Positions 1-9,539 of a stretch of DNA of 37,338 nucleotides are shown piece by piece. The translations under genes were made by a program, and so were the position numbers. The notes beneath the pieces were generated by a model, which worked only from the letters and a program-made list of their open reading frames with translations, did not search any database and was not told the DNA's origin. Positions within the stretch are counted from its first letter, which is position 1; each line of letters begins with the position of its first letter. This DNA comes from Stentor coeruleus (Eukaryota > Ciliophora > Heterotrichea > Heterotrichida > Stentoridae): the NCBI GenBank assembly GCA_001970955.1, contig MPUH01000744.1, positions 1-37,338 on the forward strand. The letters run 5' to 3'.

Positions 1-789
1 TCATCTTTATATCAATTAATATTTATTAAAATCCATATCATTCAAAATATATACAACTTTAAAGTTACAATTTTTTTCGCATTTTCGACCGGAGTTGATA
101 ATTACAATTCAATCACTTATTTTCTTACGTCAAACTTATTCAAATCAAGATTTCATCTCTATCCTATCTTTCTTCATTGCACTTTAACTAGACATTCAAC
201 CAAAAATCAATTTAATATATCTTAAAATATATGTCTTCAAAACTTCTCTCATTATTCATTTATTATTTCATCAAAATAGCTTTTTTTCTTCCAATATCAC
301 CAAGATAGAACATTTAACACTTTTCACAAAAAATATATCAAATTTTTATATCAATTCAAAAATTATAAAGAACTTTAAAAAAGTTTATATGTATAACCTT
401 ATAATATTGCACATTTTCCTATTGCATAAAAATCATTGTAAAATAATAAATAGTTTTTTTTAATTACATAAAAATCCTCCTATAGATACCAAGGCATTGC
501 AACAACACTCTCTAAAAACTGTCATTATGTGGCAATCATCAGTTCTTAAGCATCAATTCAACATTTTTTAAAACTAATCTAAACGCTTTTAAACAAATTT
601 TTTATTTAATCTCGATTTTTTATTTTTTATATAAATCTGATTCTGCTTCAATGCAAAACTCTAGTTTTGTCAAGAAATCTCTCAATCATATATATTAGTA
701 TATAAAAAGGCAATCCATATTAAGCAATTACATATATAAATGATACACATCATTTTCATAATCCATAATTCTTAGCTCTAAATCCAGTT
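1..789. other. AT-rich non-coding stretch
   Basis: I see no open frame, RNA gene or repeat that I can support here. It is T-rich on the given strand and lies downstream of the HSF-type gene, so it would contain that gene's 3' end signals. Confidence 0.5.
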
Positions 790-1320
790 TTAGTCCGGGT
801 TTGTTTTAGTCATGAGCTTTTTAAAGTGCTCCGTATCATATTCAGAGTGTACAGTGTGCTGATTGAGCTCGTTAATCATAAATTTATTGAAATCTATAAT
901 TTTTTGGTACTTTTTCTCCAAATCAGCAACAGTTTCTTCCATTCTGATATGAGCAGACTCTAATAGACGAATTTTCACAGCCATATCACTGTTAAAATTA
1001 ATTTTTTTTCTAGAAGGAATTTCACTAAAACAGCAGATTTTTCCTAAAAGATAAGGCTTATTTTGCTGAAAATTGGCGTGGCTGTAAGTAATTGTGTTAG
1101 TAGTCACTGTTTTAGTGAAGGAGAGTTTTTTGAGCTTTTTTCGGAATTTTTTAATATTCATATCAGGAAAATAGTTGGAAAGTATTCTTTGCTCGAACTC
1201 TATGAGATCTTTTATAATGAATTTCAGCCCATCTGTGGTCCAGCAAATTATACCCTCTAACGTTGAGTTACTGAGCATTGTATATAGGCACTTGATAAAC
1301 TTGGAAGCAGTTCTGTTCAT
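790..1320 (-). CDS. HSF-type DNA-binding domain protein
   Basis: The 176-residue product is a compact heat-shock-factor-like transcription regulator. Residues about 7-100 follow the HSF winged-helix fold: FIKCLYTML at the first helix, IICWTTDGLKFIIKD for the W...G..F motif, NYFPDMNIKKF leading into the recognition helix, and ITYSHANFQ near the wing and end. A short charged coiled-coil-like segment follows (about 112-160), where HSFs carry their trimerisation repeat. It starts at an ATG just before the domain and ends with TAA. Odd points: the usual SFVRQLN recognition helix is replaced by a Lys-rich KFRKKLKKL, and there is no room for an activation domain. HSF-family membership is seen in sequence; a heat-shock role is not shown. 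Confidence 0.8.
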   Translation of the reverse strand: MNRTASKFIKCLYTMLSNSTLEGIICWTTDGLKFIIKDLIEFEQRILSNYFPDMNIKKFRKKLKKLSFTKTVTTNTITYSHANFQQNKPYLLGKICCFSEIPSRKKINFNSDMAVKIRLLESAHIRMEETVADLEKKYQKIIDFNKFMINELNQHTVHSEYDTEHFKKLMTKTNPD

Positions 1321-1886
1321 AAATAATTTTTATTACCATTCTGCCATTAGGGAAATATCTCTAATGATAAATTTTTATATTTTCCCACTTTGAAGTGCTT
1401 CTTAGGCTCTTCTGAATTTCAAAATCTCAGAAAAAAATAAAACTTCCAAGTCTAAAATTTTTTTTTTCTCAAATCTAAAGCTCTCTTTCTGTTATACATC
1501 ACTTTTTCATCATTTCACTCTCAATACTTGCATTATCTCACTTTGCGAAGCTTCTTTACCCATATAAAAAAAATTCTTTTTCCTTTCTCGAATCTTCTAT
1601 GAATAATTTTTTATAAGCTCTTTGTCATAACTTCTTCTAGAATAATGCTTTGTTGTATCTTAAAAACAGTACAAAGAATTGATGAGCGTGGACTTTAATG
1701 TGTGAAAGAAATGAGTTTTAAATATTTACCCATAATATTACTATGAAAAATATTAGAAATAATATCATTTAATTTAGGAAGTGTATAATAAAGCTGTTTT
1801 TGATGTTTTTATAGTCTTAGATTTGCAATGAGAGTTTTTTATAAGTGATTTTTGATTGATAGAAGCTTGTTGAGGGTTATGGTGAG
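1321..1886. other. Non-coding stretch upstream of the HSF-type gene
   Basis: No convincing gene. It should hold the promoter of the leftward HSF-type gene; I found no clean array of inverted GAA heat-shock boxes in the first 200 bases. Confidence 0.4.
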
Positions 1887-2038
1887 TTACCTTTATATGA
1901 CTACAATTATTTTGCGCCAAAAGGTCTATTTTGATGTGTAATGGTGCTGCTCTTCTGATAGAGTATTTAGAGCATTTTACCTTTATATAACTCAATTAAT
2001 ATGCACCCGAAGCTCTATATTTGATGTGAAAGGGTGCT
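1887..2038. repeat. Diverged 90-bp direct repeat (two units)
   Basis: Two related units start at 1887 and 1977, each beginning TTACCTTTATAT and ending GGTGCT about 62 bases later. The period of 90 is a multiple of three, and the reverse-strand translations share AP-x-HIK and YIKV/HIKV, so this may be the trace of a 30-residue protein repeat. No intact gene covers it. Confidence 0.55.
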
Positions 2039-2248
2039 TTAGATTTAATATAAAATAATAATAAATATAGCATAATTCGCATATAATATCATTGATAATG
2101 CTTACATTTAAAATAAATGCTGTTAATCAACAAACCTCATTCATGAATACCATTTTATTTTTAGAGAATACTGAGCCTATCTTATTCCACTTACATAAAA
2201 CTAATGCTGAATTTTTCCTATTAATTTTCTAATTACTTTATAAAACTA

Positions 2249-2870
2249 TCTCATAGTTTTTTATGTATTCTTCATATAATAAATACATTAAGATAAAAAA
2301 TATTTCTTATACTTCTTTGTGCTAACGGCATATTGGCTTTCAAACTGTTTCATATGCATTCAATGGTATATTTTATAGCTCCATCTTCATATTCAATGTA
2401 AATCTTGAATAATTCACTAAGTAATGTTCAAACAATTTTAGCCTAAAATAGCTCTTCCATTAATCAGTGCAAATAAACGATTTGATAATATACTCTAAAT
2501 CAATTAAGTCATGAATACATTTTCATTGATAAGTTCCACTAAGAATCCTCATACCTTCTAAAGCATAACCTCAATTATATTTTCTCTTGCCAGTATTCGC
2601 CTATCTGTATAATGACTTCTTCCTATTTTAATAGACACAGAATTCTAATATTAAATAGATATCAAAAAATACTCCTAGAGCTTTATATAAAAAAACTGCC
2701 AGACTTGCTATCTATTATTGCCTCTACTTCATATAATTCACAGTTTTTAATAGCAAAATGCTTACAATGAGAAATTAAAATTTGAAATTCAATTCCAAAC
2801 TTTGTTTAATACAATGCTTTTATCATAAGGGTTAATTAAAGCATGGCACATATCTATTAAAGTTGTAAAT
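2249..2870 (-). pseudogene. Decayed IS1595/Merlin (ISXO2-like) DDE transposase
   Basis: Reverse-strand pieces line up in order with the ISXO2-like transposase domain. At about 2591-2526 is GKRKYN*GYALEGM, matching the family's GKRKYNRG...W.FGG region; at about 2468-2398 is TD*WKSYF...HYLVNYSRF, matching the second catalytic Asp in SDEWKAY and the VNHS motif; at about 2397-2249 is IKYTIECI*NSLKANMP, matching the third catalytic Glu in HTNTIESLW..LK. Stops fall where the family has Arg, Glu or Trp, as expected for point decay, and there are at least two frameshifts. The N-terminal part (2870-2600) is poorly preserved and I could not place the first Asp. No terminal inverted repeats were found by eye. 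Confidence 0.65.
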
Positions 2871-2987
2871 ATTATATTTTTACTGCAAAAAATTCAAACT
2901 ATATTTTAAGGTATAAAAGCTTAGATGCTTTCATATAAAGATAGTGCATTTATCTTATTTCTATGGAAACAAAAATTTTATTTTACA

Positions 2988-3299
2988 CTAATAATCTGGG
3001 AAAAAATCAGGAGGCCAAGATGGTAAACAAAGAAAAGGGTGCCACTCACAAGATTTCCAAATCTCCATATCAACATCTTTATTAAAACTGTCTCCTACAA
3101 CTTTTGGCTTGCTTTCACACATTTTATAGTGCTCTTCAAGTGAATCTTTAGGAACTCTATGCACCCAATTGTATATACAAATTTCATAATCTGAGTTTCC
3201 CATATCTGGACAGCCTTTTGCCAAGTGATATATAAGTCTTGTATATCGCATCATGTGCTTATCATTGTATGGGCATGGAACTTTTTCTGGATTAGCCAT
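2988..3299 (-). CDS. GTSF1: GTSF1-like double CHHC zinc-finger protein
   Basis: The 103-residue protein has two CHHC (U11-48K type) zinc fingers in tandem. Finger 1 (residues 9-30) reads CPYNDKH...YH...C, with one extra residue before the last Cys; finger 2 (about 42-62) is a perfect C-x5-H-x9-H-x3-C. A short acidic tail with Trp follows (VDMEIWKSCEW), like the GTSF1 tail through which that family binds PIWI proteins. GTSF1 is known as a cofactor of PIWI/Argonaute silencing, and a ciliate homologue has been implicated in small-RNA-guided DNA elimination and transposon control in Paramecium. U11-48K and TRM13 share the finger, but the two-finger layout plus tail fits GTSF1 best. It begins at an ATG and ends with TAG; no intron is needed. 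Human GTSF1 is longer (about 167 residues). Confidence 0.8.
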   Translation of the reverse strand: MANPEKVPCPYNDKHMMRYTRLIYHLAKGCPDMGNSDYEICIYNWVHRVPKDSLEEHYKMCESKPKVVGDSFNKDVDMEIWKSCEWHPFLCLPSWPPDFFPDY

Positions 3300-3518
3300 T
3301 TATAAGTCGTTAGTGCATATAAATAATAAATCTTAGTCTGATTTAAAAAGACGCATAAAATTTAGAATAAATTTAAAAATTCAATACTAAAGTTCATAAA
3401 GCCTAATCTTTTCAAATACTATCTTAGCTTCCTGAACACATTTAATAATCCCTCGAAAAATTGATTCAGTGTAACAAAATTTTATATAAGGTCTGCTATA
3501 ATCTGCTAGTAAAAATAT

Positions 3519-5894
3519 TTATTGCTTAGAAAAAGTTATATTTTCCTTATGTTTTGCTATATAATTATCATACTCCACCTGCGATATGAATTTCTGTTTA
3601 TACTGATTCCATTCTTTAAAAGAATCTCTAAGAAACTCATCAGACCACTGTTTCGGGCAGTCTAATTCATAATCCTTAGTAAGAAAAACTCTCAATTTTG
3701 CCTACATAACCCATACAAGTAGTTCTTCAGAAAGTAAAGGAAAATGTCTTTTTGTTAAAATAAACATTTTTACTTCGCTGCTTTCCGCAATAACAGTAAA
3801 CTTAGCTGGACTAGACTCAAGCCTTGCGAAAGACACTCTCCTTGAGCTTTCAGAGTGATCATGAATATCTAAAAGCCCTTCAACCAAAGATCTTCCTCCA
3901 AAATAATCTCCTTCCTTCAATGGCTGCCACAAAATTCTTTCTTTTGTCACAATTTTCCCATCAATACCTTTGGGTAGATACTCTTTAGCCTTATCCCATT
4001 CTTCACTACCTACATCAACACTTTTTCTCCTACTAGTTATTCTTGATTTTCTATATAATCGATTTGTCACTATATTCCCTGTATATAAAGATTTTGGAGT
4101 TTTTGGCCTAATTTTTATGTTTGAGGTTTGACTTGGCACTGAAGGCTTTGCTACGTAGCCTTCCCAATAAAGACTGCATCTTCCTTTGTAGATTATATAA
4201 AGGCCTTTAGGTTTTTCGCCAAGTTCGATTATTCTATCATCAATTTGATATATGATTGGCTCAATGTTGGAAGCTAATGGGATTAGACTGATATGGTGGC
4301 AGCTAGAGAAAAAAGGTAGATCGTTGAAGAATTTGACTTTGCCGGTGATATCATTTTGCATTCCATCTAATAATATTGATTTGTAGTCTTTTTTCGATAT
4401 AGCCAAAAGCTTGGTCTTTTCTCCTGCTGCACAAGTTGCACTCCTCTTAATATTTTCCCCTATTCCTTCACTCAGCAAAGCCAATTCACCAAAAGTTTCC
4501 CCATCATACATCGAGTTGACTGTCACTTCAATATTCCCAAAATCTGTGGCTTTCCGCATGATTTTAATCGACCCACTCAATATAACAAACATTGAATCCC
4601 CACCTTCACCTTGCTTAATAATAATCTCCTCAGGCTCATAATACTTAAAAATTGCACATTTCAATAACTTTTGTCTTATTTCTTGAGGAAACTTAGCAAA
4701 AAAAGGCAAAGCTTTGACAATGTTCTCAATAGTCTCATAATCCCTATCCCAAAATGCCTTTTCATACTCAGCATCTATGATTTTCATAGAATGCTCACCT
4801 ATTCTTTTGCCTTCAAATTTTCTATAGTCAAAATCATCTTTAAACTCAGCAGGTATTTTGCTTACTTTTAATTCATTATGGATTTTGTTTACTTTCCCAT
4901 AATAATCTCTTATATTATATAAATCTTTATAAGGACTATCATTTGCCAATTCTACCTTTTGCTGTATGAAACCATTGTATTTTACGTCTATAAGGTTGCT
5001 TTGCATTGCTCCAATAAGAGTGTTGTGCCTTTTTCTTATGATTGTGTCAATTTGAATTTTTTTGGATAGGATTTCATCGTAGGTTGGAAGTTCAGGTCTG
5101 GGTTTTGGCTGGTAGTTGAACTCAATTATGCTTTTTGAATCTTGATTTCGATTTTTGTCTATAAACCCAATGCTTTGTCTTGTTTTTTTTGTGTTTCTTG
5201 GGGATTTCGAGTACCTTTGCGTACTTTGGGTTGTAGATTTTATGGAGTTGGCACTATTTCTACGACTGTGCCATGGGTGTTGCTGTGTGAAAAACCTATC
5301 AACCTCGCCAACTTTGAAAGGGAAAATCTTATTTTGGTGTTTCAAATTCCTCCTGTTTCGTTCATCTTCCATTAGGCTTTGCCCAGGGTGGACATCACGA
5401 AAGTTTTCAAGGGCTTCAGATACTTTTCCAGAGCGGTATAAAGCTAAGGATAGGAGTTGAAGGTATTGAGGACTTGGGTCTGTAGAGGTTGCTTTGTATA
5501 AAATTTCGACTGCAGATGAGTAATTTTGTGTGGATATATAGCAAATAGCTAGATTTATATAAGCATGAATAGTTTGAAGATCTTTGAAAATATCGAAAGC
5601 CTTGTTTAAAAGGCCAAGCTTCATAAAACATACGCCCAAGTTATTTTTTAGCCCTTGGTGAGTGTCATTTTTTTTTAAACCTAGACGATATTGGGCTACT
5701 GCTGAGTCAAAATCTCCTTTGAGCCTAAAAGACCATCCTTGAGAAAAATGCCAGTCAGGAGAATTCTCTTCGCAAGTGTCTGAAGGTGCAGGTATTTCTA
5801 GTGGTTTAAGACATTTACTTTCGATTAATTTGCATATTTCTGCACAGTTATCTCCCATTTCCCCACTGATTGAATCATATTCATTTTGGTTCAT
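3519..5894 (-). CDS. TPR protein with tandem cNMP-binding domains (one 15-nt intron)
   Basis: This encodes about 786 residues once a 15-nt intron at 3702-3716 is removed; without splicing it would stop at the TAG that ends the intron. Residues about 45-170 form TPR-like helical repeats (SQGWSFRLKGDFDSAVAQY). A basic linker follows, then a cyclic-nucleotide-binding domain (about 395-510) with the phosphate-binding-cassette sequence FGELALLSEG and a downstream RSAT. A second, more divergent cNMP-binding-like domain starts near 525 (ELGEKPKGLYIIYKG) and lacks a clear cassette. Exon 2 adds 60 residues ending FSKQ. The layout suggests a cyclic-nucleotide-sensing scaffold; no kinase or channel segment is present, so it is not PKA regulatory subunit or an ion channel. 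The partner is unknown. Confidence 0.88.
3702..3716 (-). other. 15-nt spliceosomal intron
   Basis: On the minus strand it reads GTATGGGTTATGTAG, phase 0. It ends in an in-frame TAG, so retention would truncate the protein. Downstream the frame stays open for 60 codons with protein-like composition, then TAA. Confidence 0.88.
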
Positions 5895-6162
5895 TTTACA
5901 AACTTCACATTTAAATTTCTAACATTATAATTCATGACAGTTGCAAAAATCTAAAGGGATTTCCATATAAGCATCATATAAATTATTTAGCATCTTATTT
6001 AAATCAATATACTCATGCTTTATATTTCATCTAAATATAGAAATCTATAATATTTTTATCTTTAACAATAAAACACTCATCTTATATTCAAAATCTCAAT
6101 CTATTAATACTTCCTTTATCAAGCTTCAGATTATAATCTTAAAGAATATTATTTATAGGCAA
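5895..6162. other. AT-rich spacer
   Basis: Upstream region of the leftward TPR/cNMP gene; I see no other feature in it. Confidence 0.4.
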
Positions 6163-7402
6163 TTACAGTGGCTTTATGGTTATCGTAACTAACGCAGTCA
6201 TAAATGTATCACGGATCATCAAATTTGTGCCATTAGTAATATACTCAGGATGATATAAAAAATAGAATTTAAATTTCATAATTTCATGAGGATTTACTGA
6301 TTATCAAATTTGTGCCATTAGTAATATACTCAGGATGATATAAAAATAGAATTTAAATTTCATAATTTCATGAGGATTTACTTGTTATGGCCCTGAAATT
6401 ATAGCTACACATTGAGTTATTGTATGTGTGCAATCATTAATTGTCCATACTAGGCATTCAAATTCTAAGTTATTTCTAGATGGGAGAAGGCTGAGAATGT
6501 TGATGATCAAATCTGTGCTTAATGAGGTTTCAAAGATATAGAAAGCATAGGAACTATATTTTCTTGGAGGAATGCTCTTGAATATAGAATCACATCTTCT
6601 GGAGAAAGGACTTCAAGGAGGATTTTTCTCTTTTGCATAGTTCGCCTCGCAGGTAGTCTAGCGTCCCATCCAATTCTGAGCTCTTTGCTTTGTCACAATG
6701 CTATCATAAAAGGGATGTCCAAAGCTGTGATCATGCTAAGGAACTCCATGTTATTGGAAGGGTTCATATTACTAGGATCAGCCATAAGAATAAAATGCTC
6801 AGGACACTGACTTATAAGCCCATGGAAAAGCTTATTTCTATACTTTTTATTTCCTGATAGTTCTATAAAACTTATAAGCTTACTTGATTTAAACTAGTTC
6901 AGCCCAGCTCTTATTATGCTTGATTATCTTACCTCTACAATCAAAACCTATAAGATTTTGAGTTATACTAGCTGTAAAGCCTTCCTTTTTTTTTCATGCA
7001 TGTGCCTTAGTATTGCATTTCTTGCACTTCCTTTTCCATTTTCTTTAACACCATTGCTGACTACTCTGATAAAATTGCTTTTTCCTGATTGGCTTTCTCC
7101 AATTAAATCAACCTGAATGTCAATTATATATGTTTGCAACTGAGATTTTCTAATAAGAACTTGTACTACAGTGCCGTTGTCCATGCTTTGCTTTGATAGA
7201 AGCTGAATGTTTGCTTTAACTTCTTCGGCAATCAAATGCATGCTTGAGATTGCTAGGTCTAAAGAAGCGTTTGATAGACCGATGCTTTCACCTTTACTAT
7301 CTAAACTGATGGTTTATTGGATTTCCCCATGTGCAGCAAGAAGTTTGCTTGAAATATAGACTTATCTTTATATAATATGACTATATTTGGCTGTAAGTCC
7401 AT
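6163..7402 (-). pseudogene. Broken GTPBP1/2-family translational GTPase
   Basis: Reverse-strand fragments follow GTPBP1/2 from end to end. In order: ESIGLSNASLDLAISS (N-terminal domain, near 7285-7240), VDLIGESQSGKSNFIRVV (G1 P-loop) with NGKGSARNAILRHMHE (the conserved RxxxxRHKHE region), FIELSGNKKY (G3, family DLAGHEKY, Asp replaced by Glu), ALDIPFMIAL then stop where the NKxD-type motif should be, RKILLEVLSPEDV, FECLVWTINDC...IISGP (second domain) and VNPHEIMKFKFYF near 6260. There are several in-frame stops, at least three frameshifts, loss of much of domain 2, and an 80-bp tandem duplication. None of the frame breaks is a 15-nt intron. An N-terminal piece of 92 codons (6963-7241) is still open but ends straight after the G1 region. 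It cannot make a working GTPase. Confidence 0.82.
6218..6382. repeat. Near-perfect ~80-bp tandem duplication inside the GTPase relic
   Basis: Unit 1 (6218-6298) and unit 2 (6303-6382) differ by one A in a run and are separated by four bases. The duplicated stretch carries the relic's VNPHEIMKF segment, so the duplication is recent relative to the gene's death. Confidence 0.9.
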
Positions 7403-7517
7403 ATTAATGCATTATTAAATTGCCATCCAGCAATTATTTGTCAAGCTTTTTATATCACGGAAAACCTCAAAAACTTATACAGACTAATCTTTATGTTAAA
7501 ACTAAAAATTAAGGCGT

Positions 7518-8909
7518 TTATTTGTTATCAGCTATACCGCGAGTATATTTTGCAGCCAATCTTGAGTAATAAGGGAGCTCAGAGCGTATGTTGCTTTCAT
7601 CAAAAAACAAGGGAACAGTGCTAGTGTTCAATTCGGGCCGTGTCCGGTCTTTGTTTTCATCATTTCTAGTATTTTCCTCACGGCTTTTTAGTGGTGGCTG
7701 GTCTCTCTGCCTAGAGACAACTGTAGGTGTTTTGATCCCTATATTAGATTCTGCTTCAAGCCCAACAATAGAGTTTTCTTTTATCCTTGTATCTAAATTC
7801 AGGCCTTCATTAGCTGGAACCACAATAATTTCAGGTACTTGCTTGATCTGAGCATTTTCAGGGAGTTTTTTAATTAAAGTTATGACAAAATTTCCAATGC
7901 ATATAAGCAAGCCTAAACAAAATGATGTGAAAATTACCCATCGTAAAAACAACTTCCCATCTTTATCAGCACCAGAAGCATATGATCCTAAGCATGCTAT
8001 AATGGCTAGTGTGCATATTTCACATGATGCAATATAATAGCCTATATTCATATCATGAAATGGCTTATATAAGAAGATATAGAGGATTAGAATCAGTTCA
8101 AGAAGACCAATTATGATTGTTTGTGCTACAGGTGATGATTGAATAAAAACTAGACTAATTGAAGTACCTAAGCGAATAAAGAGGTATATGAAATAGTAGT
8201 AGCCTTTAAAACGCTCTGTATGTTTGAACTTTTCAAGCAAGGTTGAGTTATGAGGAGTTAAAGATATTGAAGATTGGCCTGAGATATAAATCGGGGAGTA
8301 GATTGTAATTATGATGCAGAATATAAATATCACGGCAGAAATGATAATATTGATAATATCATAGCTTCCAGAGAGGCTACCCTTATAAAATTGCAAAAAA
8401 GCAAAGATAAAGAAATCATAAGCACATACCAAAGTTGTCCTAATGACAAAATTTCCCATAAACTTTTCTTTTAGTTCCCTAAAACGATTGCTTTTCCATC
8501 CAGCTACAATAAGAAAAATGCATATGCTTATACTGGCACAGAAAGCAATGAAAAATTTTTCAGTGTTATTTATAAAGTAATAGTTTTCGACTCCAATTTC
8601 TTGAAATTTGCTTGGAAGATCAGTACTTTTTGATGGGAAAATCTTATATCCTGTAGTCCCATCAATTAATCTTGTATAGAAATTAAGTAAGTTTTCATCT
8701 ATTGACGTGTTTATAAGGCAGAGCCAACGGATATATTGGATCCATGTTAATGTATACCAAGTCCAATAAGATGTTTTTTTTCGATTTCTTGTTAGAAGTG
8801 TTAAACCAAGCATTGCTAAAGGAATCCAGAGGATTGAATATTCAGTAGCTTTGCTGATATCGTCGAAAACTGTCCCATCTGGCTCAAGGGCATATACGAA
8901 AATTATCAT
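7518..8909 (-). CDS. Multi-pass membrane protein, unknown function
   Basis: 463 residues, ATG to TAA. Hydrophobic segments near residues 25-42, 120-140, 155-175, 185-208, 240-262, 265-285, 293-312 and 325-350 suggest about eight membrane passes. The last 100 residues are hydrophilic, rich in Glu, Arg, Asn and Thr, and would face the cytosol. There is no N-terminal signal peptide. The arrangement resembles the membrane portion found at the C-terminus of large ciliate surface proteins, but the upstream sequence shows no extracellular exon (a TAA lies in frame just before the ATG). I recognise no channel or transporter motif. The gene model is solid; the function is open. Confidence 0.8.
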   Translation of the reverse strand: MIIFVYALEPDGTVFDDISKATEYSILWIPLAMLGLTLLTRNRKKTSYWTWYTLTWIQYIRWLCLINTSIDENLLNFYTRLIDGTTGYKIFPSKSTDLPSKFQEIGVENYYFINNTEKFFIAFCASISICIFLIVAGWKSNRFRELKEKFMGNFVIRTTLVCAYDFFIFAFLQFYKGSLSGSYDIINIIISAVIFIFCIIITIYSPIYISGQSSISLTPHNSTLLEKFKHTERFKGYYYFIYLFIRLGTSISLVFIQSSPVAQTIIIGLLELILILYIFLYKPFHDMNIGYYIASCEICTLAIIACLGSYASGADKDGKLFLRWVIFTSFCLGLLICIGNFVITLIKKLPENAQIKQVPEIIVVPANEGLNLDTRIKENSIVGLEAESNIGIKTPTVVSRQRDQPPLKSREENTRNDENKDRTRPELNTSTVPLFFDESNIRSELPYYSRLAAKYTRGIADNK

Positions 8910-9539
8910 TATAAGCTCAGAACGAGACTCTTTTTAATAAAAATCTTAGATTTTACACAATAACCAAGCCCAGCAATTAGTAAGCTTTATATATATTTTT
9001 AAATAATTATGCATACAAATGCAAGCTTTTATTTGCTAAATTAGCTTCGATTCTATTTTTCTGTATATCTGTATGATTTAAAATAATAATAAACATATTT
9101 GAAAACTATTAGCCTTTATCAAGACTATTACACAAATATATGAGATATAATATTAAGTCCAGATGGAACCTTTTAACCGCAAAATAATATGAGAGAATGG
9201 CTAAACAAATTCAAAGTGGATACAAAGTCATGGGAGGACTCCAAAGGATTTGACGATATAAGCCGCATCATCTCCCGTAATCGTAAACTCATCCAAATAA
9301 CCTTTGATGCAATTAGCTAAAACAGACGAATTGAAATCGACAAAGCAAAGAGATTCTTGATAGTGTGTCAAGAACCTCAAAATTTCTGATGATGCATGTA
9401 TTAAAATCCTAGGAGAGTAGCAATAAAAGATAGAACCCAAACTACAAATTCTTGTTAAAAATATACAAAAGCATATTATTATTTAAGCAATGGCATCCAC
9501 TAATTAGTTAACCTCAAAACCATTAAATAGTAAGTTAAT
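8910..9539. other. Intergenic stretch with one doubtful short frame
   Basis: On the minus strand 9228-9440 is open for 70 codons but begins with TTG and has no ATG. On the plus strand a 43-codon frame starts at an ATG at 9190. They overlap and neither is convincing, so I call no gene. Confidence 0.4.

Noticed and set aside
1774-1995. 73-codon minus-strand frame over the 90-bp repeat.
   Set aside because: Probably the chance openness of a repeat; a TAA interrupts the repeat frame upstream and no family is recognised.
9190-9440. Overlapping short frames: plus MREWLNKF... (43 codons) and minus 70 codons starting with TTG.
   Set aside because: They are antisense to each other, neither has a recognisable domain, and the longer has no ATG.
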